Of a stretch of DNA of 64,000 nt, positions 17,167 through 27,146 are shown one piece after another. A program made the position numbers and the translations under genes. Below the pieces are notes generated by a model. It searched no databases. It worked only from the letters and a program-made list of their open reading frames with translations, and had not been told where the DNA came from. The stretch spans positions 1 to 64,000 of the forward strand of contig JABJKO010000212.1 of NCBI GenBank assembly GCA_018660305.1, written 5' to 3'. Positions within the stretch are counted from its first letter, which is position 1, and each line of letters begins with the position of its first letter. Origin of the DNA: Rhodospirillaceae bacterium (GTDB taxonomy: Bacteria > Pseudomonadota > Alphaproteobacteria > MPNO01 > UBA2964).

Positions 17167-18408
17167 ATGGTTTCTGATTTGACCGAGATTCTGCACCCTC
17201 AAGACTGCATAAAATTTGCGCCTGACGTGGAACGCCTGGGGTTCCTCGATGAAGATTTCATCTATTCAAAGGACATGGAGGCACTGTTTTCGCTGAACAC
17301 GGCGGCCAGCTTTATCTGGAGGGCATGCGAGACCGGTTCGCCACTCGACGAAATCATCAGACGAACCGCCGAGAAATTCCAATTGCCGACCCGCGACGCT
17401 GTCGACTATGTGGCGGCCGCAGTGGACGGATGGCGAAAATCAGGCTTGCTTGAAGGGGCGCAACGGATCGACGCGGGTCGGATTGAAGAAACGCAGCATA
17501 CAAAAGAAATATCCGGGCCCGTACAATTTGGTGGTTCCGCGGAGATTTTGACCAGAACGTATTATGCCGTGTTGGATACGGTTTTTGAAATAACCTGCGA
17601 GATTGCGGCACAGGCCGAGCGTGTCTTCGCTGTCGTCGGTCATCTGGAAGTCGCCGTTGAGAGCGTGAGAAACCAAAGGCGGCCGGCTGTTCGTATAGAT
17701 ATTATTGACGGCGGAGAGGCCCAGGAAATTTACGTGGGTGGTGAATTGAGGCATCGCTGCGAAACACTGGCCGAAATTGCCCCCCTGATTCACTGGCAGG
17801 TGTTTAGTAAGGCCGTCGGTGATGACAATGTCATGCTTCAGCTTCACACCGCGTCGGTTGCACGCAATGGGCAAGCTCTTCTGCTGGCCGGCCCCTCAGG
17901 TGCGGGCAAGAGCACCTTGTCGGCGGCCTTGCTGGACGAGGGATTCGGATACCTGTCCGATGACATGGTCGTGTTGGACCGGGATAGATTTTTTGTGCGC
18001 GGCCTGCCCTTCAGTATCTGCGTGAAGGAGACCGCGTTGCTCCCGCCGGAACAGGGGGGCTTTGGGCGCGCTTCGTCGCAACTGCATCTGCGCGCGGATG
18101 GCCGGTGGGTCCACTACCGCCACCCACCGTCCGGTAGCCTGGTCGCCGAACCGCAGGCGGCCGGTTGGGTGGTGTTTCCCTGTTACGACCCGGAGGCATC
18201 GGGTGAAGTTCGCGTGATGGGGCCTGCCGAGGCACTGCGGCGTCTGCTGGAACTGTCTGCCCAGCCTCGTCACCTGACCCGTGACATGGCGATTGCCCTC
18301 ATGGGTTGGGTGGCGGATTTAAAATGCTGTGCACTCGAATATTCGGATACGAATTTCGCTGTCGATGCCGTACTGGAATTCTGCGATCAGAATCAGGCGG
18401 CGGAATGA
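17167..18408 (+). CDS. Fusion of a PqqD-like peptide-binding domain with an HprK-like kinase
   Basis: 413 residues. Residues about 15-97 match the PqqD/RRE fold (F-S-L-N-T-A-A-S-F-I-W followed by helices). Residues about 225-400 resemble the C-terminal kinase half of HPr kinase, with Walker A G-P-S-G-A-G-K-S-T at 242-250 and Y-L-S-D-D-M-V-V near 262-269. It lacks the N-terminal HprK half and any nearby HPr protein. In lasso-peptide clusters HprK homologues phosphorylate a peptide, and PqqD domains present peptides to enzymes. I infer a peptide or small carrier as substrate. It overlaps the next, convergent gene by 16 bases. Confidence 0.78.
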   Translation: MVSDLTEILHPQDCIKFAPDVERLGFLDEDFIYSKDMEALFSLNTAASFIWRACETGSPLDEIIRRTAEKFQLPTRDAVDYVAAAVDGWRKSGLLEGAQRIDAGRIEETQHTKEISGPVQFGGSAEILTRTYYAVLDTVFEITCEIAAQAERVFAVVGHLEVAVESVRNQRRPAVRIDIIDGGEAQEIYVGGELRHRCETLAEIAPLIHWQVFSKAVGDDNVMLQLHTASVARNGQALLLAGPSGAGKSTLSAALLDEGFGYLSDDMVVLDRDRFFVRGLPFSICVKETALLPPEQGGFGRASSQLHLRADGRWVHYRHPPSGSLVAEPQAAGWVVFPCYDPEASGEVRVMGPAEALRRLLELSAQPRHLTRDMAIALMGWVADLKCCALEYSDTNFAVDAVLEFCDQNQAAE

Positions 18409-19520
18409 TTAGCCGTCTTCATTGAAGTTACAACCGGCAGCCCGGGAAGATAGTGCGATGCCGGTGCGGCAATGCCGCGTAGGCGGCGCCATTGCGATCG
18501 CAGGGTAACCAGGGGGGAGTCCTGCAATCCGATTTCCAGCAACAGTTTTCGATAGTCGTTCATCTTCAGCCAGTCGAGGGAACGGCAATTTTTGGCGACA
18601 AAATCGAGAGTGGGCCGTAGACAGCCGGAAACTGACCGGTCGTCAAACAGCGGCACGCGGCCGGCGCCCAATGCTTCGAGGAGATCGCGGAAGAACACCA
18701 GACGATTGATAAAATGGCCGCGCCGGGCGATTTCTTCCATATGCGTCCAGTCGAGCTGGTCGCCGAAACGGCTGAGGATCAGGCAGGAATCGAACAACCC
18801 TTTGAGCGCCTCAGGCCTGTAAAAATCTCTGTAAAGATTGAGGGCGGCAATTGCAAAGCTGTGCTCATGCGAGGTCACGCGGCACGCCCCCCATTTGGTC
18901 GCAATTTTTTCGGCGCGCGCAAACAACAGGTCGGTCGTGAGGCCACGGTTAATGGGGGGCTCGTTGACCGCGCGATGAACATCAACGAAAAACGTCCTGT
19001 CCGGCTGAAATATCGGCGCAAAGCTCGCCTCGGTCAGAATACCCCACGCCCGAATTGGTTGATGATCAAGGCCGGTGGCGTATCCATGCGCTGAGAGCCA
19101 TTCCGCGAGCCGGGGCAGATCCTTTTCGTAAAACAGAAAATCGACGTCGGGCAGCAGCCGGTAGGCCGGGTAGGGATAAACGCTGAGCGCCGTCGCCAGC
19201 CCCTTGAAAGCAATCGACGGGATCTGGTCGGCGTCAAGATTTTCGGCGAACTTAACGGCGCGTGACCGCGTGCGGGACGACAATATGGTCTCATAGGCGG
19301 CGCGTGCGTGAAGCGCATCCATATCGATGGTCGGACATGGACACAGTTGAGCGCACGCGAAAGCGAGGGGTGCGCCGAGGAACGCCGCCGCCCGTTCAGC
19401 GCGCGCTTGCTCGGCGAATAGCGGTTCAATGAGTCGCTCGACAAACAGCGCCGGAAACAGCGACGCCAAAGACGTCGGCGACTGATCGCTGATTTTCGAT
19501 TTCGAATTGACTTGGCGCAT
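18393..19520 (-). CDS. NTP_transf_5-type nucleotidyltransferase
   Basis: 375 residues. The family core is plain: A-F-K-G-L-A near 105, R-L-L-P-D-V-D-F-L-F near 120-129 with the paired Asp of the nucleotidyltransferase site, and F-F-V-D-V-H-R near 176-182, where family members have a D-x-H. The enzyme transfers a nucleotidyl or phosphate group to an unknown acceptor. Relatives commonly lie beside PqqD and HprK-like genes, and in some lasso-peptide clusters such a protein extends a phosphorylation. Here it is convergent with the PqqD-HprK gene, so it has its own promoter. Confidence 0.78.
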   Translation of the reverse strand: MRQVNSKSKISDQSPTSLASLFPALFVERLIEPLFAEQARAERAAAFLGAPLAFACAQLCPCPTIDMDALHARAAYETILSSRTRSRAVKFAENLDADQIPSIAFKGLATALSVYPYPAYRLLPDVDFLFYEKDLPRLAEWLSAHGYATGLDHQPIRAWGILTEASFAPIFQPDRTFFVDVHRAVNEPPINRGLTTDLLFARAEKIATKWGACRVTSHEHSFAIAALNLYRDFYRPEALKGLFDSCLILSRFGDQLDWTHMEEIARRGHFINRLVFFRDLLEALGAGRVPLFDDRSVSGCLRPTLDFVAKNCRSLDWLKMNDYRKLLLEIGLQDSPLVTLRSQWRRLRGIAAPASHYLPGLPVVTSMKTANHSAA

Positions 19521-19643
19521 GCGCCGCGACTCTCCTGCGCCGACCCTGTGTCGACCTGCCCGGGTCGATTAGTGGATACAATTCATTAATGAATAGCAAA
19601 TAGAGATCGCGTGTCGGATACCGTTCCGAAAAGGGCAGCAAAC

Positions 19644-19919
19644 ATGGCAACCACCTACCGCCGGACGACGCATTATGAATGCGACGAGTTGGAGAAAGAG
19701 CTTGTCGTCATGGAGCGGGACAGCGAGACCATCGTGACGTTGAACCACGCTGGTTACCTGATTTGGGAAGCCATCGAAAATCCGGTGACGCGAGGTGAAC
19801 TCGAGGCTGCGTTTTGCGATAGCTTCCCCGATCTCGGAAGAGCCTCCATACACGACAATGTGGGGAATGTTCTCGATGCGCTGATCACGGCGGGGCTGGC
19901 GTTCAGAGAAAAAGAATGA
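19644..19919 (+). CDS. Stand-alone PqqD-family protein
   Basis: 91 residues from ATG 19644 (AAAGGG eight bases upstream); a GTG at 19611 would add 11 residues. It has the PqqD layout E-L-E-K-E-L-V-V-M followed by V-T-L-N-H-A-G-Y-L-I-W and three predicted helices, so it probably binds a leader peptide. No radical-SAM or other maturation enzyme and no PQQ genes lie in the window, so it is not pyrroloquinoline-quinone PqqD. It is the second PqqD-type unit within 3 kb, next to a nucleotidyltransferase and an HprK-like kinase. Confidence 0.75.
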   Translation: MATTYRRTTHYECDELEKELVVMERDSETIVTLNHAGYLIWEAIENPVTRGELEAAFCDSFPDLGRASIHDNVGNVLDALITAGLAFREKE

Positions 19920-20206
19920 ACCCATTGACCGCCGTCAGGCGCCTCCGCCCATACTAGAGCAGTATTCAGCGGGAAAATTTGGCGCTCCCGACCGGAATTG
20001 AGGGTATCCGGGGCGTATTCCGCCAAAAAACCACCTCCGAAAGCGTCACCGGACCCTTGAGTCGTCCGGGTCGCGAACGTATACTCCGCGCGCGAGGACA
20101 CTGGACAACAGGTTTTCGTCCCTCTCTACGGCAGAGATTCCACCAGACTCATTAGATCCGCGACGTCTGGGATTGCTGACCGGCTGATTCGTGCGGGAGG
20201 GTTGTT

Positions 20207-21247
20207 GTGCGGACGAGCAGGAAGGGAGCTGGAAGGTTGTCTGGTTCAAATGGCGCTAACGGCGCAGATAGCGTGAATACATTGGGCATCGACATGCCGG
20301 ACACGGAAATATCCGTCCGGGAGGTCTTCGGTCTTGATACCGATATGGTGGTGCCTAGCTTCAGCAAACGAACAGAATATGTACCTGAATTGGATGAGGC
20401 TTATTGCTTCGACCATGATACGACCATCGCAATTCTGGCGGCGTTCGCGCATGGCCGGAAGCTGATGATCCAGGGCTATCACGGCACGGGCAAGTCGACT
20501 CATGTGGAGCAGGTGGCGGCCCGTCTCAACTATCCGTGCATTCGGGTCAACCTTGATAGTCATATCAGCCGCATCGATCTGATCGGCAAGGATGCGATTG
20601 TTCTCAAGGACGGTAAGCAGATCACCGAGTTTCGCGAGGGCATCCTGCCCTGGGCAATTCAGCACCCGGTAGCGCTGGTATTCGACGAATACGATGCTGG
20701 CCGGCCTGACGTGATGTTCGTGATCCAGCGCATTCTCGAAGCCGATGGCAAGATGACCCTGCTCGATCAGAACAAGGTCATTCACACCCATCCGGCATTC
20801 CGCCTGTTTTCGACCGCCAATACGGTCGGTCTCGGCGATACCACGGGGCTTTATCACGGTACCCAGCAGATCAATCAGGCGCAGATGGATCGCTGGAATA
20901 TGGTGACGACGTTGAACTATCTGCCCCACGAAAAAGAATGCGAAATCGTCCTCGCCAAATCGCCGCAATATGACAATGACGAGGGCCGCAAGACAGTGTC
21001 CGCCATGGTGCGGGTGGCCGATCTCACCCGGTCGGGCTTTATGGCGGGCGATATATCGACCGTCATGTCGCCACGGACGGTAATCACCTGGGCGGAGAAC
21101 ACCGAAATTTTTGGTGATCTTGCCATGGCCTACCGTATGACCTTCGTGAACAAGTGCGATGAACTCGAACGTTCCACAGTTGCTGAATATTATCAGCGCT
21201 GTTTTGGCGAGGAATTGCCGGAATACGCGACGGCTGCGGCGGAATAA
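20207..21247 (+). CDS. cobS: Aerobic cobaltochelatase subunit CobS (AAA+ ATPase)
   Basis: 346 residues. The N-terminal CobS signature V-F-G-L-D-T-D-M and the AAA+ motifs (Walker [10 protein letters not shown] at 90-98, Walker B V-F-D-E-Y-D-A-G) are present. With CobT it forms the ATPase ring that drives cobalt insertion into hydrogenobyrinic acid diamide by CobN. A GTG at 20207 has a good GGAGGG site; the family N-terminus could also begin at ATG 20294. No cobN is visible here, so the large subunit must be elsewhere. Confidence 0.92.
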   Translation: MRTSRKGAGRLSGSNGANGADSVNTLGIDMPDTEISVREVFGLDTDMVVPSFSKRTEYVPELDEAYCFDHDTTIAILAAFAHGRKLMIQGYHGTGKSTHVEQVAARLNYPCIRVNLDSHISRIDLIGKDAIVLKDGKQITEFREGILPWAIQHPVALVFDEYDAGRPDVMFVIQRILEADGKMTLLDQNKVIHTHPAFRLFSTANTVGLGDTTGLYHGTQQINQAQMDRWNMVTTLNYLPHEKECEIVLAKSPQYDNDEGRKTVSAMVRVADLTRSGFMAGDISTVMSPRTVITWAENTEIFGDLAMAYRMTFVNKCDELERSTVAEYYQRCFGEELPEYATAAAE

Positions 21248-21290
21248 AACCCGACGGGCCGGGGCCGGCGGATATTAGGTAGAGAGTAGC

Positions 21291-23141
21291 ATGGCATCCG
21301 AAGAAAATCCGGTAGAAGAATTTCGTCGCATTACCGCCGCGACCATGCGCGCTATTTCCGAGAATGACGAGATCCAGCTGACCTTCGGCTCGGAAGCTCG
21401 TCTGGTTGGTAATAACGCGCGTCTACCGGCGCCACCCCGCGAGATGACCGAAGGCGATGTCGCCCATCTGCGGGGCGAAGCCGATGCCATGGCGCTGAAG
21501 ATGAAGTTCCATGACGAGGCAATTCATCGCACCCGTGCGCCAAGCGGGTCAGATGCGCGGGCGGTTTTCGAAGTTCTTGAGCAGGTCCGTGTCGAGGCTT
21601 TGGGGTGTCAGGAATATAAGGGTGTCGCCAGCAATCTAACGGCCGCGTTTCGCGAACGCTGTCAGCAGGCCGGCTATGCCCGTGTGGGCGAACGCGAAGA
21701 GATCGGCATCGCCGATGTTGTCGGGTTGCTCAGCCGCGAACAAATGCTGGGCGAGGAACTGCCGGCTTCCGCGGAGAACGCGCTGGGTTACTGGCGGGAA
21801 TATCTGCAGCATCGTATTGGCGCCGATTTTTCCGAACTGGCCAATCATATCGATGATCAGGAGGCCTATGCCAAGGCGCTCGATCACGTGCTTGTCCATC
21901 TCGACCTTCTCGATCTTCAGGACGATGAAGAGGGTGACGAGCAGGTCTCGGAGGAAAGCCCCGAGGAACAGGATTCCGACGATTCCGAGGATGAGGGCGA
22001 AACGTCTGAAACCGAGGAGTCCCTTGACGGCGACGAAGACATGTCTGACCAGGACGAAGAAGACGGTCCCGAGCAGATGGATGACGACGCCATGGCCGGG
22101 GAAGATGAAGACGATCTCCCCGATTCAGAAAAGCGCCGCCGGGCCGAGGGGGGCGAGGGGACGCAGGTTCAGTACAAAGCGTTTTCCCTTGAATTCGACG
22201 AAGAGATCGATGCCATCGAGCTGTGCGAACCGGAAGAGCTGGCGCGCCTGCGGCAGCATCTCGACCAGCAGCTCGCCCATCTGCAGGGCGTGATCGGCCG
22301 TCTGGCCAACCGCTTGCAGCGCCGGCTGATGGCCAAGCAATCGCGGTCCTGGGAGTTCGATCTCGAAGAAGGCATTCTGGATGCGGCGCGCCTCACCCGC
22401 GTGGTGACCAACCCGCTCTATCCGCTGTCCTACAAGATGGAGCATGAGACCGACTTCCGCGACACCGTGGTGTCTCTGCTGATCGATAATTCCGGGTCCA
22501 TGCGCGGCCGGCCCATCGCGGTGGCGGCCATGAGCGCCGATATCCTGGCGCGCACCCTTGAGCGGTGCGGCGTCAAGGTGGAGATTCTCGGCTTTACCAC
22601 GCGGGCCTGGAAGGGCGGGCAGGCGCGGGAGAAATGGCTGGCCGACGGCAAGCCCGCCGGTCCCGGACGGCTCAACGATTTGCGCCACATTATTTATAAG
22701 AGCGCCGACGCGCCCTATCGCCGGGCCCGCAAAAGCCTGGGGCTCATGCTCCGCGAAGGGCTGCTCAAGGAAAACATCGATGGTGAGGCGCTGGCCTGGG
22801 CCCACAACCGGCTGCTCGGACGCTCCGAACAGCGGCGCATCCTGATGGTCATTTCCGACGGCGCGCCGGTGGATGATTCAACCCTGTCGGTCAATCCCGG
22901 CAACTATCTCGAGAACCATCTGCGGGGCATGATCGACTATATCGAGAACCGCTCACCCATCGAGATCGTGGCCATCGGCATCGGTCATGACGTGACGCGC
23001 TATTATCGCCGCGCGGTGACCATCATGGATGCCGAACAGCTTGGCGGTACCATGATGGACAGCCTGACCGAGCTGTTTGACGAAAACGCCGATCCGGAAA
23101 AACTCAAAAAGCCCCGCCGTAAAGGCCGCCGCGCCGCCTGA
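21291..23141 (+). CDS. cobT: Aerobic cobaltochelatase subunit CobT
   Basis: 616 residues, normal for CobT. An N-terminal helical domain is followed by a strongly acidic linker (about residues 215-285, mostly Asp, Glu and Ser). The C-terminal von Willebrand A domain has the [13 protein letters not shown] near residue 400 and the family segment [14 protein letters not shown] near 510. It lies 43 bases after cobS and must be co-transcribed with it. Confidence 0.92.
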   Translation: MASEENPVEEFRRITAATMRAISENDEIQLTFGSEARLVGNNARLPAPPREMTEGDVAHLRGEADAMALKMKFHDEAIHRTRAPSGSDARAVFEVLEQVRVEALGCQEYKGVASNLTAAFRERCQQAGYARVGEREEIGIADVVGLLSREQMLGEELPASAENALGYWREYLQHRIGADFSELANHIDDQEAYAKALDHVLVHLDLLDLQDDEEGDEQVSEESPEEQDSDDSEDEGETSETEESLDGDEDMSDQDEEDGPEQMDDDAMAGEDEDDLPDSEKRRRAEGGEGTQVQYKAFSLEFDEEIDAIELCEPEELARLRQHLDQQLAHLQGVIGRLANRLQRRLMAKQSRSWEFDLEEGILDAARLTRVVTNPLYPLSYKMEHETDFRDTVVSLLIDNSGSMRGRPIAVAAMSADILARTLERCGVKVEILGFTTRAWKGGQAREKWLADGKPAGPGRLNDLRHIIYKSADAPYRRARKSLGLMLREGLLKENIDGEALAWAHNRLLGRSEQRRILMVISDGAPVDDSTLSVNPGNYLENHLRGMIDYIENRSPIEIVAIGIGHDVTRYYRRAVTIMDAEQLGGTMMDSLTELFDENADPEKLKKPRRKGRRAA

Positions 23142-23160
23142 GGCCGCGCCCTAATCCATA

Positions 23161-24372
23161 TCAGACGCCGCGTTTCCGCGCTGGGTTGAAGAGCGTTAGA
23201 ATCGCTATCCCCATGAAGATGGCAGTGAGCCAGAATACCCATTGCACCAGGCCCTGATCGATAAGCCATCCAAAAAGAACCGGGACGATAACGCCGCCAA
23301 GCAGATGCCCGGTGGACATGAAGCCGAACATTTTACCGGCATCGCCATCTTTTGTGACGGCGCGCACCATCATATCGCGGGCCGGACGGATGGTGCCCAG
23401 GAAGAGACCGATTACCGCGTAGCAGAAAAGCATGGCGTATAGGGGAAGATCGTAGGCGCCGATCAAAAGGATAGCGATGGAGGACATTACGAAGGCAGCG
23501 ACCGCGATTAAATCATGCCGTTTGATCTTGTCTGCCAGATAACCGCCGAAAAGAACGCCCACGAGGCCGGCCAGGAGAAAGGTGGTCAGCGCCGTGGTCG
23601 CGAGGGTAAGCGGAGTGCCGTGCAATTTGAAAAGCGCGGTCACCGTGAAGCTGTTGAGGCCGATGGAGATCATCGCCGTGACCATGAAAAACAGATAGAG
23701 AATGAGGACATGGGGCGCGAGCAACATGCGCAGTCCTTCGACGATGCCCGCGGTTCCGGCCGAAGAATTCTTTTTCTGTTTGGGAGCGATATGATCCCGC
23801 AGAGCGTTGGCCTGAAAAATCATGGCGATGCCGGTGATCAGGCCCATACAGGCGACCGACAGGAGAGCAATGCGCCAATCCCATTGCAGGGCGATGGCGA
23901 CCACAACGATGGGCGCAATCAGTGATCCCGCGCTTCCGGAGGCGGTGTGGATGCTGAACGCGCGGCCTATACGGCTTTCGTTTACGGTGGACATCAGGAT
24001 GGAATAATCGGCGGGATGGAAGACCGCATTCCCCAGACCGGCTATCACCGCAAGAAGAAGCATAATTTCGTATGACGAAGTAAGGGCCAGAGCGCCGATC
24101 GCGAATGTTTTGATGAACAGACCGCCGATTAAAAGCGATCTCGCGCCGATGCGGTCAACCAGGAAGCCTATGGGCACCTGAGCCACGGCGCCTGACGCGT
24201 TGAGAAGGGTGACGATCAACCCGAGAGCAGCATAGCTAAAGCCCAAATCCTCATGTATCAGCAAAAACAGCGGATAAATCGCAATCTGCGAATAGTGGCT
24301 CATGAAGTGTCCCGTGCTGATAAGACTCAGCACGCGCATTTCACGCCTTAGGGATGCGGAAGCGGTGGCCAT
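23161..24372 (-). CDS. MFS transporter, paralogue of the next gene
   Basis: 403 residues with about twelve hydrophobic spans. It has the MFS loop-2/3 motif (G-F-L-V-D-R-I-G-A-R) and S-T-G-H-F-M-S-H-Y at the N-terminus, closely matching the neighbouring transporter at 24409. Late S-T-G-H-L-L-G-G and P-A-R-D-M-M-V-R-A are also shared. The substrate is unknown; this branch is often annotated as sugar-phosphate or drug exporters. It converges with cobT, 19 bases apart. Confidence 0.82.
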   Translation of the reverse strand: MATASASLRREMRVLSLISTGHFMSHYSQIAIYPLFLLIHEDLGFSYAALGLIVTLLNASGAVAQVPIGFLVDRIGARSLLIGGLFIKTFAIGALALTSSYEIMLLLAVIAGLGNAVFHPADYSILMSTVNESRIGRAFSIHTASGSAGSLIAPIVVVAIALQWDWRIALLSVACMGLITGIAMIFQANALRDHIAPKQKKNSSAGTAGIVEGLRMLLAPHVLILYLFFMVTAMISIGLNSFTVTALFKLHGTPLTLATTALTTFLLAGLVGVLFGGYLADKIKRHDLIAVAAFVMSSIAILLIGAYDLPLYAMLFCYAVIGLFLGTIRPARDMMVRAVTKDGDAGKMFGFMSTGHLLGGVIVPVLFGWLIDQGLVQWVFWLTAIFMGIAILTLFNPARKRGV

Positions 24373-24408
24373 AATGGCCTACATAGCACACCCGTTGGAC
24401 GGACGGTA

Positions 24409-25671
24409 TTAGTCGGTGGGTTTTCCGGCGTGGGGCGCCGGCTGGCGCGGCATGTAGAGGGTGGCCAGACCGAGCAGGGAGAAGACGGCGAGGAGCATGA
24501 ACACCTTGTCGGTCATGTCGTTGGCGATGAGCAGCCCGACGATGATGGGGGTCATGGCGCTGCCGATCAGCCGTCCGGTGGACATAAAGGCGAAGATGGT
24601 CCCGGCGGTGCCGGGCGGCATGGCGGCGCGTACCATCATGTCGCGCGCCGGCTTGACCAGGCCCTGGAGAATGCCGACACCGGCAAAGATCGCCACCAGG
24701 AAAACCACGCTGAGATTCACTTCACCGATCAGGACGAGCGCGCCGGCGGTGACCAGGAACGCCACCGAGGCAATCAGGTCGTGACGTGGCATGATATCGG
24801 CGATCCACCCTCCTGCGAGAACGCCGAACACGCCTGCCAGCAGAAAGGCGGTCAGGGCGGCGCTGGCAGTTGTCTGCGACACCCCATGCAGCTCCACCAG
24901 TGTGAAGATGGAGAACGTCTGGATGCCGCTGGTGGCGACGGTGGTGATCAGGAAGAAGCCAAACAGCACCAATACGGAGGGTGTCATCAGGAGGCGCAGA
25001 TTGGCCTTGATGGATTTGCCGCGGGGTTGCTTCAGGCCTTTCTCGGGCTTCCTGGCCGTGGTTTCCTGATCCGAGAGAATATGCGTCTGGCTGGCCACGG
25101 CGACCGCCGTCAGGATGCCAAAGGCGGCAACCACCATGAGCGCCAGCTTCCAGTGCCACAGGGCCGCCAGATAGGCGATGAGGACAGGCGCCAGGGCCGA
25201 TCCCGCATTGCCGGTCACCGTATGCAGGCTGAAGGCGCGGCCGATGCGCCGGTCGCTGATGGACGCATTCATGATGGCGTAATCGGCCGGGTGAAACACG
25301 CTGTGTCCCAGACCGGCGAGAAGCGCCAGGCTTATCAGGATGGCAAAGCTATCGGCGAAAGCCATGCCACCAATGGCGGCCGCTTCGAGCACCAGGCCAC
25401 CCACCAGCAGCGCCTTGGCGCCGATGGCATCCACCAGGAACCCGACAGGCAGTTGCGCCGCGGCGGCGGCGATGGAGAAGGAGGCTATGAAGAAACCCAA
25501 CTGCGCCGGGCTGAACCCGTAATCGGCGGCGAGAAAGGTAATCAGAAGGGGCAGGGTCAGATAGTAGAAATGGCTCATGAAATGGCCGGTGCCGATCAGC
25601 CCGAGCACTTTCGCTTCGGTCTTCAGGGCGCTCGCCACGCCGGTCTGTGCCAATTGAGCCATCGATTCCAT
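24409..25671 (-). CDS. MFS transporter, paralogue of the previous gene
   Basis: 420 residues and about twelve spans. The conserved G-T-G-H-F-M-S-H-F start, G-F-L-V-D-A-I-G-A-K loop and P-A-R-D-M-M-V-R-A segment show that it arose with the gene at 23161 by tandem duplication. The gap between the two is 36 bases, so they are probably one transcript. A 12-bp palindrome lies about 50 bases upstream of the start and may be an operator. The substrate cannot be read. Confidence 0.82.
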   Translation of the reverse strand: MESMAQLAQTGVASALKTEAKVLGLIGTGHFMSHFYYLTLPLLITFLAADYGFSPAQLGFFIASFSIAAAAAQLPVGFLVDAIGAKALLVGGLVLEAAAIGGMAFADSFAILISLALLAGLGHSVFHPADYAIMNASISDRRIGRAFSLHTVTGNAGSALAPVLIAYLAALWHWKLALMVVAAFGILTAVAVASQTHILSDQETTARKPEKGLKQPRGKSIKANLRLLMTPSVLVLFGFFLITTVATSGIQTFSIFTLVELHGVSQTTASAALTAFLLAGVFGVLAGGWIADIMPRHDLIASVAFLVTAGALVLIGEVNLSVVFLVAIFAGVGILQGLVKPARDMMVRAAMPPGTAGTIFAFMSTGRLIGSAMTPIIVGLLIANDMTDKVFMLLAVFSLLGLATLYMPRQPAPHAGKPTD

Positions 25672-25718
25672 TCCAAGTTTCGGTGCTGTTATGCCACAAA
25701 GGTAACATAATATCTAAT

Positions 25719-25730
25719 GATATTAATATC
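25719..25730. promoter_or_regulatory. Perfect palindrome GATATTAATATC in an AT-rich upstream region
   Basis: A 12-bp perfect palindrome lies in a stretch (25705-25765) that is almost all A and T inside GC-rich surroundings, about 50 bases ahead of the MFS pair. That position suits an operator over the promoter. The cognate regulator is unknown. Confidence 0.4.
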
Positions 25731-25795
25731 GAATAGTATGTATAAAACTTATATATAGAATGGGCCGGGATTGGCGGGGCATAGGAGCGTCGCTG

Positions 25796-26977
25796 CTATA
25801 GGGCGCCTTTGATCATCTCGCGGGCGATGACTAGCTGCTGGATCTGGCTGGTGCCCTCAAATATGCGAAACAGCCTGGCATCCCGGTAGAGCCGTTCCAC
25901 CGGGTATTCGGCCACATAGCCGTAGCCACCATGGATCTGCACCGCCCGGTCGGCGATGCGACCCAGCGCTTCGGAGGCAAAATATTTGCAGCAGGCGGCA
26001 TGGCTGGTAACATTTTCGCCGGCGTCTCGGCGTCTGGCGGTGGCCTCTACCATGGAGCGTGCGGCGAGCCAGTCGGTCTCGCTGTCCGCCAGCATGGCCT
26101 GGACAAGCTGGAACTCGGCGATGGGTTTGCCGAACTGTTCGCGCTCCAGCGCATAGGCCAGGGCTTCGTCAATGAGACGGCGCGACAGCCCGACGGAGAC
26201 GGCGGCGATGTGAACCCGCCCGTGATCCAGGACCCGCATGGCGGTGCGAAAGCCGTTGCCTTCCTCGCCGCCCAGCAGGGCGTCATGGGGCACAAAACAA
26301 TCCTCGAAGATCACATCGGCGGTGCGCGCGCCGGCCTGACCCATTTTTTTGAGGGGCGGCGACACGGTGAGGCCATGGCTGCCGCGCTCCACCAGAAAGG
26401 CGGACACGCCGCGCGCGCCCTGGCTCTCGGGGTCGGAGCGGGCCATGACGACGAAGAGATCCGCGTCCGGCGCGTTGCTGATAAACCGCTTGGTGCCGGT
26501 GAGCCTATAGCCGCCGTCGACTTTCTCGGCCCTGGTCCGGAGGCTGGCCGCATCGGAGCCCGATCCCGGTTCGGTCAGGCAGAACGAGAAGATGATCTCA
26601 CCCGCCGCGATCTTCGGCAGGTAGCGGGATTTCTGTGCCTCGGTGCCGCCGATCACCAGCGACTTGCCGGCGATGCCGATGGTGGTCCCGATGAGCGAGC
26701 GGTAGACCGGTGACGCGCGGCACAGCTCGAAGATGATGCGGACTTCGTCGGAGAGATTGAATCCGAGCCCGCCATAGGCCGTTGGCACCGTCAGTCCAAA
26801 CAGCCCGGCCTCGCGGATGGCGCCGATGATCTCATGGGGAATACAGCCTTCCTGCTCAAGTCGTTCTTCCGCGGGTATAAGGATCTCATCCACCAGCCGC
26901 GAGACGCTGTCGGTCATCAGGGCGATGGTCTCGGGGTCCTGATTGGGTATGAGTTCGGCGTTCTCCGGCAAAGTCAT
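25796..26977 (-). CDS. Acyl-CoA dehydrogenase
   Basis: 393 residues with the full family layout: helical N-terminal domain, F-C-L-T-E-P-G-S-G-S-D (flavin-binding signature near 130), F-I-S-N-A near 165, and the C-terminal helices with Q-I-H-G-G-Y-G-Y near 345 followed by R-D-A-R. The Glu expected for alpha-proton abstraction is in F-E-G-T-S-Q near 372. It oxidises an acyl-CoA at the alpha-beta bond with FAD. Substrate length is not readable. No thiolase or hydratase genes are adjacent. Confidence 0.9.
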   Translation of the reverse strand: MTLPENAELIPNQDPETIALMTDSVSRLVDEILIPAEERLEQEGCIPHEIIGAIREAGLFGLTVPTAYGGLGFNLSDEVRIIFELCRASPVYRSLIGTTIGIAGKSLVIGGTEAQKSRYLPKIAAGEIIFSFCLTEPGSGSDAASLRTRAEKVDGGYRLTGTKRFISNAPDADLFVVMARSDPESQGARGVSAFLVERGSHGLTVSPPLKKMGQAGARTADVIFEDCFVPHDALLGGEEGNGFRTAMRVLDHGRVHIAAVSVGLSRRLIDEALAYALEREQFGKPIAEFQLVQAMLADSETDWLAARSMVEATARRRDAGENVTSHAACCKYFASEALGRIADRAVQIHGGYGYVAEYPVERLYRDARLFRIFEGTSQIQQLVIAREMIKGAL

Positions 26978-27146
26978 CTATGGGTTTCCTCGTCACAAAT
27001 TGCCGCCAGAGAATGCCTGCAAAGCCCGTGGGGAGGCAAGGCGCGGCCCCCTCTCGGGAACCTGTCAAAAACCCGCGTCGGAATTTACCGGTTCGATTCG
27101 TGTTACGACCATGCCCAAGGTGGCGGACTCGAAAAAGGTGATTTGT

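Noticed and set aside
19644..19919. True PqqD of pyrroloquinoline-quinone synthesis
   Set aside because: No pqqA, B, C or E gene is present and the neighbours point to another pathway.
19920..20206. Cobalamin riboswitch ahead of cobST
   Set aside because: No conserved B12-box-like sequence or long paired leader was found in the gap.
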